From contig USMO01000020.1 of the NCBI GenBank assembly GCA_900555785.1, positions 1 through 13,054 on the forward strand: a stretch of 13,054 nt of DNA, in the 5' to 3' direction. A program made the translations under genes and the position numbers. Under the pieces are notes generated by a model that was given only the letters and a program-made list of their open reading frames with translations, ran no database searches and had not been told where the DNA came from. Position 1 is the first letter of the stretch, and every line of letters starts with the position of its first letter. This document shows, piece after piece, positions 1 through 7,426 of the stretch. The DNA comes from an uncultured Eubacteriales bacterium (lineage in GTDB: Bacteria > Bacillota > Clostridia > Oscillospirales > CAG-272).

Positions 1-60
1 CTTCTCCGAAAGAAGGTTCTAAGCGGGGTTTGGGGCAGCGCCCCAAGGTCTTCCCCCTCC
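1..60 (-). repeat. Structured dispersed repeat, copy I
   Basis: This stretch is nearly identical to 11910-11956: positions 6-52 align over 47 bases with three differences (31, 37, 45). Read on the minus strand it begins a few bases after the stop codon of the ABC ATPase. It has an outer GGGG/CCCC stem (54-57 with 25-28), the internal loop GAAGACC (47-53), a perfect 7-bp inner hairpin (40-46 with 30-36, loop 37-39) and a single A (29). The pair 31:45 is T:A here and C:G in the other copy, so that change preserves the pairing. No T-run follows, so it is not a classic intrinsic terminator, although it sits where the importer operon should end. The window edge may cut off the rest of the element. 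Confidence 0.75.
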
Positions 61-954
61 TCATAACACCTTGCTCAAAAATTCCTGCGTCCGGGGGTTC
101 TGGGGGTGATCAAAGAGAGCGGAAGGCGTGCCTTCTTCGGTGATCCTGCCACCGTCCATGAAGAGAACACGGTCGGCAACCTCGCGGGCAAACCCCATCT
201 CGTGCGTCACAATCACCATCGTCATGCCGTCGTGCGCAAGGTCTTTGATCAGATCCAATACCTCGCCAACCATCTCGGGGTCAAGCGCGGAGGTCGGCTC
301 GTCAAAAAGCATTACCTCGGGCTCCATCGCAAGCGCGCGAATGATCGCAATCCGCTGCTTCTGACCGCCGGAAAGCGTGGCAGGGAAGACCGATGCCTTA
401 TCCGTAAGCCCAATGCGGGAAAGTAACTCCCGCGCGCGCTGCTCAGCGTCTGCTTTCGACTTTAACCCAAGCTGAACCGGCGCAAAGGTCAGGTTCTGAA
501 GTACGGTCAGATTGTTGAACAGATTGAAATGCTGGAAGACCATGCCCATCTTCTGGCGCGCCGCATCAATGTTGATGCGGTTCGCCTTTTCAATCTCCCG
601 CAGCGCGGAACGGTATGCCTTGCCTTCGCGTGAACGGAGTAGGTCTTCGGCTTTGATCTTTGCAATCGCAGCCTCGTCTCCCATGCCGGATGCCACCAGC
701 TTGCCGTAGGTCTCCGACAGCCGGATGATGTCAAAATGCAAATAGGGGTCGGGCGCGGTCAATAGTTTGCCATCCATCCAGATCTCGCCGAAGGTCGGGG
801 CCTCCAGCTGGTTGACGCAGCGCAGAAGCGTGCTTTTTCCGCTGCCGGAGGGACCGATCAACACAACCTTTTCGCCCTTTTGGACCTCGCAGGAAACGCC
901 CTTGAGGATGTGCAGGCTGCCGAAATCTTTGTATAACCCTTTAACGCTTATCAC
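61..954 (-). CDS. Polar amino-acid ABC transporter ATP-binding protein with an insertion
   Basis: This is the cytoplasmic ATPase that powers the importer encoded by the two upstream genes. In its 297 residues one sees Walker A GPSGSGKST (34-42), Q-loop Q141 in MVFQHFNLF, signature LSGGQ (194-198), Walker B with D218 and E219, and switch H251, so all catalytic motifs are intact. GlnQ/HisP/ArtP-type ATPases are usually about 240-250 residues. The excess lies in one block, residues about 66-128, between the strand after Walker A and the Q-loop. That block is charged and helix-like, with no stop or frameshift. The start is GTG, preceded by AAGG, and overlaps the end of the permease gene by 14 bases, which suggests translational coupling. 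Which amino acid is imported cannot be read from the ATPase. Confidence 0.93.
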   Translation of the reverse strand: MISVKGLYKDFGSLHILKGVSCEVQKGEKVVLIGPSGSGKSTLLRCVNQLEAPTFGEIWMDGKLLTAPDPYLHFDIIRLSETYGKLVASGMGDEAAIAKIKAEDLLRSREGKAYRSALREIEKANRINIDAARQKMGMVFQHFNLFNNLTVLQNLTFAPVQLGLKSKADAEQRARELLSRIGLTDKASVFPATLSGGQKQRIAIIRALAMEPEVMLFDEPTSALDPEMVGEVLDLIKDLAHDGMTMVIVTHEMGFAREVADRVLFMDGGRITEEGTPSALFDHPQNPRTQEFLSKVL

Positions 955-1642
955 TTGCCTTCATCCTCTTTTCAATCAGTTTAATGAGAAAGACCATCAG
1001 GTAGACCACAATCAGGTAGAACGCGCCGGCAATCAGACCGCTGGCAAGGAAGTTCGGCACCTTGCGGAAGACCGTGTTGGAAGCGGCGTTGAGGTCAAAG
1101 GTCAGCGTGCCGACCGTGGCACCGACCATGCTGATGATGGAAGTCTCTTTGAGCAGGGCAATCATCTCGTTGCCAATGGCAGGAATGATGTTTTTCACCG
1201 CCTGCGGCAGAATGATGCGCAGCATCGTGCAGCGCCAGGAAAGCCCGAGCGCGCGCCCCGCCTCCATTTGCCCGGGATCAACCGAGGAAATTCCAGCCCG
1301 GATGTTTTCGGAAACATAGGCACCGGAGTTGATACCGAAGGTCAGAATGGCGGCGTAGGGCTTGAAGCCGGGAATCGCGAAGACCGCAAAGACCATGATG
1401 AACAGCTGGAGCGCCACCGGCGTGCCGCGGAAGACCGTGGTGTAGATGTTGCAGAGAAACGCGGGGATCTTCATATATTTGTTGACCTGCGCCGAGATCT
1501 TGACGATGGCAACCGTGAAGCCGAGCACCAGCCCGATTGCCGCCGCAATGAGGGTCAGCAGCAGCGTGTTGCGGAATCCCTCCAGCATGTAGCCCATCAG
1601 CTCCCGGCTGCTCAGAATTTTGATGATGTCCTGAAAAAGCAT
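941..1642 (-). CDS. Polar amino-acid ABC transporter permease (HisM/GlnP family)
   Basis: This is the membrane subunit of the importer. In its 233 residues there are hydrophobic segments near 22-45, 62-90, 95-115 and 196-222. The FRGTP motif (71-75) is typical of polar amino-acid permeases. The cytoplasmic EAA loop, which docks to the ATPase, is at 127-146 (E127, G133, LP 145-146). The length is normal for the family, which normally works as a homo- or heterodimer; only one permease gene is present, so a homodimer is inferred. The start ATG has GGGAG (1651-1655) eight bases upstream. That ribosome site lies just after the hairpin at 1668-1696, so its use could depend on processing or read-through there. 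The gene is followed by the ATPase with a 14-base overlap. Confidence 0.94.
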   Translation of the reverse strand: MLFQDIIKILSSRELMGYMLEGFRNTLLLTLIAAAIGLVLGFTVAIVKISAQVNKYMKIPAFLCNIYTTVFRGTPVALQLFIMVFAVFAIPGFKPYAAILTFGINSGAYVSENIRAGISSVDPGQMEAGRALGLSWRCTMLRIILPQAVKNIIPAIGNEMIALLKETSIISMVGATVGTLTFDLNAASNTVFRKVPNFLASGLIAGAFYLIVVYLMVFLIKLIEKRMKASDKR

Positions 1643-1667
1643 GCAAATAACTCCCTATAATCCCCAA

Positions 1668-1696
1668 AAAGGAAAAGCGGTATCCGCTTTTCCTTT
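1668..1696 (-). terminator. Intercistronic hairpin between binding-protein and permease genes
   Basis: A perfect 13-bp inverted repeat (1668-1680 with 1684-1696) with a 3-nt loop. On the minus-strand transcript the 3' arm ends in five T/U residues and then GGGG. It starts 27 bases after the stop of the binding-protein gene and ends 12 bases before the permease ribosome site. In ABC importer operons such hairpins commonly act as leaky terminators or 3'-end stabilisers that give more binding protein than membrane subunits. That role is inferred here. Confidence 0.75.
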
Positions 1697-1723
1697 CGGT
1701 ATGTTGTGTGTGATTCCCGATTC

Positions 1724-2551
1724 TTACAGACCCAGGTGCTTGTTGACCAGCGCCTGAATGCCGTCCTTGCCAAGCTCGGCAAGTACTTCATTGATTGCCT
1801 TGAGCAGCTCGTCCTGACCCTTGGTTACGCAGATGGCGTAGGTGTCAACCGCTGCCGAATCCGTTTCGCCCTCAGCGCCCTTGTAGTAGAGCGGAGCGCA
1901 CTTGTAGTCGCTCTTGCCTTCAATCAGCTTCTTGGCGGGCAGCTCGTCGATGATCAGCACATCGCTGTTCAGACCGATGTCCGCAACTGCAGAAGCGAGT
2001 TCGCTAAAGCCGACCTTCTTTGCGTTCGAGCCAGCCAGCGTGCCGCCCTCGGCAAGCTCGTCCCCGAGAAACAGGTCAGAGGTGGTGCCGTTCTGGACCG
2101 CAATGTTCTTGCCCTTCAGGCTGTCCCAGTAGATGCCAACGGTGCTGTTGTCATTCGTCGTACTCTCCAGCTCGGATGCCTTGTCAGCCTTGTAGACCAC
2201 ATAGAGGGCTGCGGTGTAGTATTCGTTCGAGAAGGCAACCTTTTGCTTGCGTTCGTCGTTGATGGAAATACCGGCCGCGCCGACATTAGTCAGCTTTCCG
2301 GCAGAAACCGCGTCAACGATGGAATCGAAGCTGACGTTTTCAAAGACAACCTTTTTGCCCAGCTTCTTTCCGACCAGCTCCATAATGTCAACGTCCACGC
2401 CGACGATCTTTCCGTCAGACATGTATTCAAAGGGAGCAAAACCGGCTTCGGTGTAGACCGTCAGGGTCTCTTCTTTCTTGCAGGATGTAAATGCGAGCAG
2501 ACAGCCCGCTGCCAGGCAGAGCGCCAGGGCAAGGGAAAGCAGTTTTTTCAT
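1724..2551 (-). CDS. Amino-acid ABC transporter substrate-binding lipoprotein (family 3)
   Basis: This is the extracellular substrate receptor of the importer, 275 residues. A signal peptide (MKK, then a hydrophobic run) ends at Cys24 in FTSCKKEE, the likely lipid-anchored residue; Cys17 in AAGC is an alternative. The mature part follows the SBP_bac_3 pattern: TVYTEAGFAPFEY (31-43), GVDVDIMELVGKKLG (51-65), and the conserved segment around GISINDERKQKVAFS with R101, which in this family contacts the ligand carboxylate. The ATG at 2549-2551 is chosen because GGAGG (2560-2564) lies eight bases upstream and the signal peptide begins there. The same frame stays open to 2620, but that extra part overlaps the promoter. 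It is the first gene of the operon. The ligand is a polar amino acid or a small related compound, not resolved further. Confidence 0.93.
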   Translation of the reverse strand: MKKLLSLALALCLAAGCLLAFTSCKKEETLTVYTEAGFAPFEYMSDGKIVGVDVDIMELVGKKLGKKVVFENVSFDSIVDAVSAGKLTNVGAAGISINDERKQKVAFSNEYYTAALYVVYKADKASELESTTNDNSTVGIYWDSLKGKNIAVQNGTTSDLFLGDELAEGGTLAGSNAKKVGFSELASAVADIGLNSDVLIIDELPAKKLIEGKSDYKCAPLYYKGAEGETDSAAVDTYAICVTKGQDELLKAINEVLAELGKDGIQALVNKHLGL

Positions 2552-2591
2552 GATGAAATCCTCCGTGCGTATTTGTTTTTGTGATGCCATT

Positions 2592-2620
2592 ATTATACTG
2601 CATAAAGTTTCATTTGTCAA
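2592..2620 (-). promoter_or_regulatory. Consensus sigma-A promoter of the amino-acid importer operon
   Basis: On the minus strand, TTGACA (2620-2615) is followed by a 17-base spacer and TATAAT (2597-2592), a perfect match in both hexamers. Transcription should begin near 2585, leaving a leader of about 34 bases. That is too short for a T-box or amino-acid riboswitch. A palindrome lies further upstream at 2672-2687. Confidence 0.88.
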
Positions 2621-2729
2621 GCTGTTTCATGAATATTTTTTCATTTCGTAGGTTTTGTCAAGGATGAACGGTTAAATTGGAATTTAATTGGTTAATGTCG
2701 ACAACCAAACCGCGCAGGCACAAACCAAA

Positions 2730-2760
2730 ACCAGCCGCTGCAGGAGTTGCATCGGCTGGT
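2730..2760 (-). terminator. Candidate terminator of the polysaccharide operon
   Basis: An 8-bp perfect stem (2730-2737 with 2753-2760) encloses a mismatch and a further 4-bp TGCA/TGCA pairing around a 5-base loop. On the minus strand it is followed by TTTTGGTTTG. It begins 34 bases after the flippase stop codon and lies upstream of the importer promoter, the expected place for an operon end. The T-tract is interrupted, so efficiency is uncertain. Confidence 0.6.
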
Positions 2761-2794
2761 GCTTGGATGAGAAGAAAATGAATATATACAGGAA

Positions 2795-4228
2795 TTATGC
2801 ATTCGAAGCGTTCCCGCGCAGCGCCTTCATCTTGACGAGCGCTTCGCGGATGTCGCGGCGCTTGACCAGCAGGTAAACGGCAAAGCCAAGCAGGTAGATG
2901 CCCTCGCCAGCCCAACCGCCGATGAACCAACTGACGCCGATGAAGAGGGCTGTCATCACGATCTCACACAGGTTATCCTTGAGGACCGACAGCTTCATAT
3001 GCCGCGCCAGCAGGACCTCGCCGAGGATGCAGCGGATCATCTGATTGAGGACGATGCACATCATGGCAAGCGTCAGATCGCTGGCAACGAAGACCGAAAG
3101 CACCATCGTGAGGGTTGCAAACGCAACGCCGATCAGATTGACGCCCAGGGTGGTACGCTCCATGCGGTAAACGTTCAGATAGGTCTGCACCAGGAGCGTT
3201 GTCTTTGCTGCGTAGATGCACATCGGGAACAGGATCGCCATATAGCGCATGCCTTCGGCATACTGCGGCAGCCAGGCAGAGAGGATCAGTTCCAGCGGGT
3301 AATACAGGACCAGGCAGCCCAGACACGGGACCATCAGCAGATTGCGCAGCACGTTGTAAATGCCGGACAGGCGGTTGCCGTCGGTCTGCCGCAGGGTGGG
3401 GTAGAGCACCAGCGCAACAGCGTTGATAAAGGCGAGCACCAGATTGGAAACGCTGAGCGTGAAGGAGATCCTTCCGTAGGTGCTGGCGTCCCATTTGTTC
3501 TGAATGCCCCATTGCATGATGCCCGTGACCAGCATGCTGGAGATGTTTGCCAGCATCAGCTTGATTCCGACGCACAGGTTGGTCTTTGCTTCCGGCAGCA
3601 CCGCGCGCAGCGGCGCAGGTTTGGTGCGCAGCAGATCCCGGCAGTTCCAAATCAGGAGGAAGAGCGGGAGGAGGTCACTCAGAATTGCCGCCATCACGAA
3701 ATAGCGGAAATCCTGGGTCAGGAACAGCGCAATGCCGACAATGGAAATGCCGTAAAGGACCCGCCCGACCGTGGATGCGATGGCGTATTCCCGGACCCGG
3801 TTGGTCGTCTGCAACAGATATTCCAGCGTCCGGCGCGGCAGATAAATCAGATTATGAAGTGCGAGTGCCAGGAAGATGAACTTGTATTCCGGGGAACCGG
3901 AAAACAGCATGCCGCCAACGGCAATCAGTAACGTGAGCAAGGTCTGTCCCGCAGTCAGGAGCCAGAATTGCCCGGAATACAGCGGCCGGTTCAGGTCTTC
4001 GTACTGTTTGCCGCCGTCGCGCAGAAAGAATCCGTCGCACAGTCCAAAGTGCATGTAGCCGACATAGTTTGCGTAAAAGATATAAATTTGCAGGTAGCCG
4101 TATTGGTCGACCGATTCGCCGAGAAATTTCGGGATAATCAGCGTGGACAGCACCGACACGACCAAACTCAGCAGATTGGCGCTCACGGCATACAGAACCT
4201 TTCGGACAAAGGCAGCAAAGCCTTTCAT
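2795..4228 (-). CDS. Polysaccharide flippase (Wzx-type, MOP superfamily)
   Basis: This is an integral membrane protein of 477 residues with about a dozen hydrophobic segments. It is predicted to flip the undecaprenyl-linked repeat unit across the membrane. The N-terminus follows the pattern of polysaccharide biosynthesis flippases: an amphipathic start, IIPKFLGESVDQYGYLQ (31-47), then GLCDGFFLRDGGKQYEDL, a stretch resembling the GLxDGxxLRxGGKxYxxL region of Gram-positive homologues. The length is in the normal range. The start is supported by AGGAGG at 4237-4242, eight bases upstream. It is the last gene of the operon, 40 bases after the EpsG-like gene and before a candidate terminator. Family assignment is firm; the glycan carried is unknown. 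Confidence 0.9.
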   Translation of the reverse strand: MKGFAAFVRKVLYAVSANLLSLVVSVLSTLIIPKFLGESVDQYGYLQIYIFYANYVGYMHFGLCDGFFLRDGGKQYEDLNRPLYSGQFWLLTAGQTLLTLLIAVGGMLFSGSPEYKFIFLALALHNLIYLPRRTLEYLLQTTNRVREYAIASTVGRVLYGISIVGIALFLTQDFRYFVMAAILSDLLPLFLLIWNCRDLLRTKPAPLRAVLPEAKTNLCVGIKLMLANISSMLVTGIMQWGIQNKWDASTYGRISFTLSVSNLVLAFINAVALVLYPTLRQTDGNRLSGIYNVLRNLLMVPCLGCLVLYYPLELILSAWLPQYAEGMRYMAILFPMCIYAAKTTLLVQTYLNVYRMERTTLGVNLIGVAFATLTMVLSVFVASDLTLAMMCIVLNQMIRCILGEVLLARHMKLSVLKDNLCEIVMTALFIGVSWFIGGWAGEGIYLLGFAVYLLVKRRDIREALVKMKALRGNASNA

Positions 4229-4268
4229 GCAAGTAGCCTCCTATTATGGGGAATGGGGATTTCTGCAA

Positions 4269-5507
4269 TCAGAAGCCCCCGTAGTTGAGGTAGATCAAAG
4301 CCAGCCACCGGGCGAGGACTGCGAATGCCGAGACATACACGCCGGCGCAGACCCAGAAGGAAAGCGACCGCACACCGGCACCGAGAAAATGCCCGCCTGC
4401 CACGCAGCGCCTGCGCAGCTTTGCGGAAAACGATTCGCCTTCGGCAGAAACGGCAGGCTCGTTTGGCAGCCTGTGCCGAATCTCCTGCACGGTTGCCTGT
4501 GCAAGCTGACCGAAGAAGATGCAGATCGGGAACACATAAAACTCTGTCGTGCGATACATCCAGTAACTTTGGATTGAAGCAAGGTACATTGCGGCACCCA
4601 GCGCGGACATCATCAACAGCATGTCGTAATTCGCAATCTGCTCGCGCAGGCGGGACCGCTTCCGGATTCCGAACAAAACAATCAGGTAATATGGCAGACC
4701 CTTGAGAACGACGGCTTTATTCCAGGAGCCGTCTTCTTTTGTGAAATATTCAATGATTTTGCTGGAGATTGACGGCTTGATTGGCTCGACCAGCCGTGCA
4801 ACCAGCATGGCAATCTGATCAAGAAAGAGGACCGACAGCAACAACAGCCCAATCAGCGTGAAGAGCTGCCACCCCTTCAGATGCCGGCTCTTGCAGAGCA
4901 GCAGGAGCGGGTAGGTCGGAATCAGAATCAGCGCCGCATTGTGGAACAGGCAGGCAAGTGCCACGGCTGAGAGACAGATGAGCACGCGCGGCAGTGTGGT
5001 CTTCTTCTGTGCAACTGCAAAGAGGATGACCGCAAATGCGCAGGCATAGATCTGCTTGAGCGCTGTGAAGCTGAAGAAGATGATGTCGGTGAGCACGAAG
5101 AAGGTCAGTGCATAGCGGTTATGCAGCCCGGTGTAGAAGAACGCCCAGACGCTGACTGCGGTAAAGAAAAAGGTGCTGAAATAGAAAACGGCATAAATGT
5201 TACCGCCGAAGAATTTAATAATTGCAAAAATTGCACGAAGCCCAGGTGTTTTAGCACTAGAGGCTCCGGATTCAAAATCGATTGTGTAGGAGGTACGATC
5301 ATATCCCATTGTCGGCGTTGTCAGCGTGCAGAATACATTATAGAAGGTATAGAGCAGCGCAAAGAGGATAACGCATTCCAGAATGTGCAGGATCTGTTTC
5401 CGACGCGGGTGTGACTGCCCGGAAGTATCCTTTTGGGGCGCTCCGACGGTGCAGACGAATGAAACGGAAATCAGGGTGTAGATCAGAAAACTTATTACAG
5501 CGATCAT
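4269..5507 (-). CDS. EpsG-like exopolysaccharide polymerase (Wzy-type)
   Basis: This is a 412-residue multispanning membrane protein predicted to polymerise the repeat units outside the membrane. EpsG-family signs are the extracellular YDRTSYTIDFES segment (69-80; the family has a G-D-x-x-x-Y-like motif there), the KQIYACAFAVILF helix (151-163), and FHNAALILIP (188-197). The C-terminal part has a cytoplasmic charged segment (about 341-368) and two more hydrophobic stretches. AAGGA (5514-5518) precedes the ATG by six bases, and the GT2 stop is only 13 bases upstream, so the genes are co-transcribed. Bases about 5200-5310 (minus-strand codons ATT, AAA, ACA, GCT, AGT) are clearly more AT-rich than the rest of the gene. 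Polymerases are poorly conserved, so the role rests on motifs plus context. Confidence 0.83.
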   Translation of the reverse strand: MIAVISFLIYTLISVSFVCTVGAPQKDTSGQSHPRRKQILHILECVILFALLYTFYNVFCTLTTPTMGYDRTSYTIDFESGASSAKTPGLRAIFAIIKFFGGNIYAVFYFSTFFFTAVSVWAFFYTGLHNRYALTFFVLTDIIFFSFTALKQIYACAFAVILFAVAQKKTTLPRVLICLSAVALACLFHNAALILIPTYPLLLLCKSRHLKGWQLFTLIGLLLLSVLFLDQIAMLVARLVEPIKPSISSKIIEYFTKEDGSWNKAVVLKGLPYYLIVLFGIRKRSRLREQIANYDMLLMMSALGAAMYLASIQSYWMYRTTEFYVFPICIFFGQLAQATVQEIRHRLPNEPAVSAEGESFSAKLRRRCVAGGHFLGAGVRSLSFWVCAGVYVSAFAVLARWLALIYLNYGGF

Positions 5508-5520
5508 GTCAGTTCCTTTC

Positions 5521-6417
5521 TTATTCGTTTTTGTTCCATTTCCGGTAGAAGACCCATCCGAGCGGCATGCACATCCCGACCAGGAACGGGTGCCCGCTGG
5601 ATTTTCGGATGCTGCGCGGCTTCATGCCTGCCGCAAAGCCGTAGCAGGCATAGAGAATCGCTTTTTTGACGCGCTGCCGCAGGCAAATGCTGGGGTGCAT
5701 CTCCACTCGGGAGGTCAGCATGCCGCCCTGCGGATTTCGCAGGCGCATGGCTCTGCCGGATTTCGTCAGCCCGCCGTCCAGATAGGTGCAGAGGTAAATG
5801 ATCTTTCGGATATAGATTGTATCATACCGCAGCGCGGCGTTGACCCACAGATAGTTTTCTCCAAGGAACCGTTCGCCCGGAAATTCGGGGAAGGGGAATT
5901 CCCGCAGCACCTTGGTCCGGATGACCTCGCAGCAGTCTCCGCCAATCCCGCCGTTGATTCGGAACCGGATGTGGTTAGAGCGGGTCACCTCGGCGGGAAA
6001 TTCCCCAATCGGCTGACCGTTGCTGTTGCCGCGCTGAAAACTCATGCCGCAGATGCCAGAATCACCGGCATAAGGCTCCCAAGTCCGCAGAACGGTCTCT
6101 ACGGCATCCTCGGTCAGGCGGTCATCGCTGTCTAAAATCAGCGTAAGCGGTGCGGAAATGTGCGGCAGGGCATAGTTGATGGCGGTATGTTTCCCGCCGT
6201 TTTCCTTTCGGAAAACCTGCAGGGGAAATGCACGGTCCGGCGCATCCAGAAAACTCTGCAGTACCGCTTCGGTGTCATCGGTCGAGCCGTCATCCACCAC
6301 CAGCCATTCAAAATCCGTGTCGGTCTGGTGCATCAGGCTCTCAAAGGCATTTTGGAGCAGACTGGCGCGGTTATAGGTCGGCGTCAGAATTGTGAGAGAG
6401 GGCTGCTGTATAGACAT
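5521..6417 (-). CDS. Family 2 glycosyltransferase
   Basis: A cytoplasmic GT-A enzyme of 298 residues that adds one sugar to the lipid-linked repeat unit. Visible signs are the N-terminal SLTILTPTYNRASLLQ (7-22), the nucleotide-binding VVDDGSTDDTE (40-50) and the metal-binding DSDD (96-99). ENGGKHTAIN (72-81) is common in this group. The C-terminus has a weakly hydrophobic, basic segment that may sit at the membrane. The start lies inside the preceding GT4 gene, giving a 47-base overlap, but AGGAGG at 6427-6432 with nine-base spacing supports it strongly. The sugar donor and linkage cannot be predicted. It is followed by the EpsG-like gene after 13 bases. Confidence 0.92.
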   Translation of the reverse strand: MSIQQPSLTILTPTYNRASLLQNAFESLMHQTDTDFEWLVVDDGSTDDTEAVLQSFLDAPDRAFPLQVFRKENGGKHTAINYALPHISAPLTLILDSDDRLTEDAVETVLRTWEPYAGDSGICGMSFQRGNSNGQPIGEFPAEVTRSNHIRFRINGGIGGDCCEVIRTKVLREFPFPEFPGERFLGENYLWVNAALRYDTIYIRKIIYLCTYLDGGLTKSGRAMRLRNPQGGMLTSRVEMHPSICLRQRVKKAILYACYGFAAGMKPRSIRKSSGHPFLVGMCMPLGWVFYRKWNKNE

Positions 6418-7426
6418 GCTTCAAAACCTCCTGATAGGATGCGCAGTTGTCCAGTTCGTCCGCGCGGGCAAGGGCATGCTGCCGCTTTTGCGCAAGCAGG
6501 TCCGGATTGGTGAGGAGCGCTGCAATCTGGCGGGCACTGTCGGCAGGGACGGTGCAAATGGCGCCGCAATCCGCGCGGACAATGCCGGGCAGACCGCCGA
6601 CATCCGAGCAGATGACCGGCAGCCCCAGCGCGAGCGCTTCAACCGCCGCCAGACCGAAGCCTTCCCAGCGGGACGGCATGCAGAGCACCTTACACTGCTT
6701 CATGGTCGGAAAGGGATTGTCCACAAAACCGGCAAGGCGAACCCGCCCGGTCAGCCCCAGCGTCTGCAGGCGTTCCTCAACAGCCGGGCGCAGTTCACCG
6801 TCACCCAGCATCACAGCGGTCGTTTCGGCGGGGAGCATGGACAGGATGTCCAGAAACGCCAGCGGGTCCTTCTGCTCGCTCAGTCTGCCGCAGAAGCAGA
6901 CATCGTAGGCTTCCGGTACGTCAAACTCCGCAGCTCGGTTCCGGACCCATGCGGTGTCGATCGGATTGCCGATGCAGAACTGCTTGGAGCGGAACCGGTT
7001 GCCGAAGATAAATTCATCGAATACGCTGTCGGATACCGTCAGGATCCGGCTGTATTTCCGGCAGGACCACGCATAGGCAATCGAACGCGGACCGGGCTTT
7101 TTCAGCCACGGTGGGTTGTTGTGCAGATGCGAAATCACCGGGATGCGGCGGGCGAACGCGGAGCAGGCGATGCTGGCGCGGAAATCGTGCGCATGCAAAA
7201 GGTCCGGATGGAACTGTGCAATCACGCGCTCCAATTCATTGTGCGTCAGGTCCGCGATGGGGTAGAAGTCGATTCGGCGTTCCTCCAGCACCTGGCGAAT
7301 CTGCCCGTCCCGGCTGCAGTATGCCATTTCCACACCCGGCTCCTGCCGGAACAGGTCAATAATCCGGCATGCCACGTTTTCGGCGCCGGAAAAGCGGTCC
7401 ATATACAGGACATGCAAAATTCTCAT
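6371..7426 (-). CDS. Family 4 glycosyltransferase (GT-B fold), second of two
   Basis: 351 residues. The N-terminal domain begins with MRILHVLYMDRFSGAENVA (1-19), with the SGAE loop typical of GT4. The donor-binding C-terminal domain has FCGRLSEQKDP (178-187) and SRWEGFGLAAVEALALG, containing the E-x7-E pair E255/E263 that binds the nucleotide sugar. It should add a sugar to the lipid-linked oligosaccharide on the cytoplasmic side. The start ATG overlaps the stop of the upstream GT4 as ATGA (four bases), with AGGAAGG about ten bases before it. Its last 15 codons overlap the start of the GT2 gene in another frame. It is a distinct enzyme from its GT4 neighbour, not a tandem duplicate: motifs are shared but the sequences differ throughout. 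Confidence 0.92.
   Translation of the reverse strand: MRILHVLYMDRFSGAENVACRIIDLFRQEPGVEMAYCSRDGQIRQVLEERRIDFYPIADLTHNELERVIAQFHPDLLHAHDFRASIACSAFARRIPVISHLHNNPPWLKKPGPRSIAYAWSCRKYSRILTVSDSVFDEFIFGNRFRSKQFCIGNPIDTAWVRNRAAEFDVPEAYDVCFCGRLSEQKDPLAFLDILSMLPAETTAVMLGDGELRPAVEERLQTLGLTGRVRLAGFVDNPFPTMKQCKVLCMPSRWEGFGLAAVEALALGLPVICSDVGGLPGIVRADCGAICTVPADSARQIAALLTNPDLLAQKRQHALARADELDNCASYQEVLKHVYTAALSHNSDADL
6427..6432 (-). promoter_or_regulatory. Ribosome binding site of the GT2 gene, inside the GT4 gene
   Basis: AGGAGG on the minus strand, nine bases before the ATG at 6417. It lies within the GT4 coding region and shows that the 47-base overlap is a genuine initiation site and not an over-called start. 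Confidence 0.8.

Noticed and set aside
2552..2585. Riboswitch or T-box in front of the amino-acid importer
   Set aside because: The predicted leader is only about 34 bases, with no T-box sequence or aptamer-like fold.
2552..2620. 23-residue N-terminal extension of the substrate-binding protein
   Set aside because: It overlaps the consensus promoter, and the signal peptide with its own ribosome site starts at 2551.
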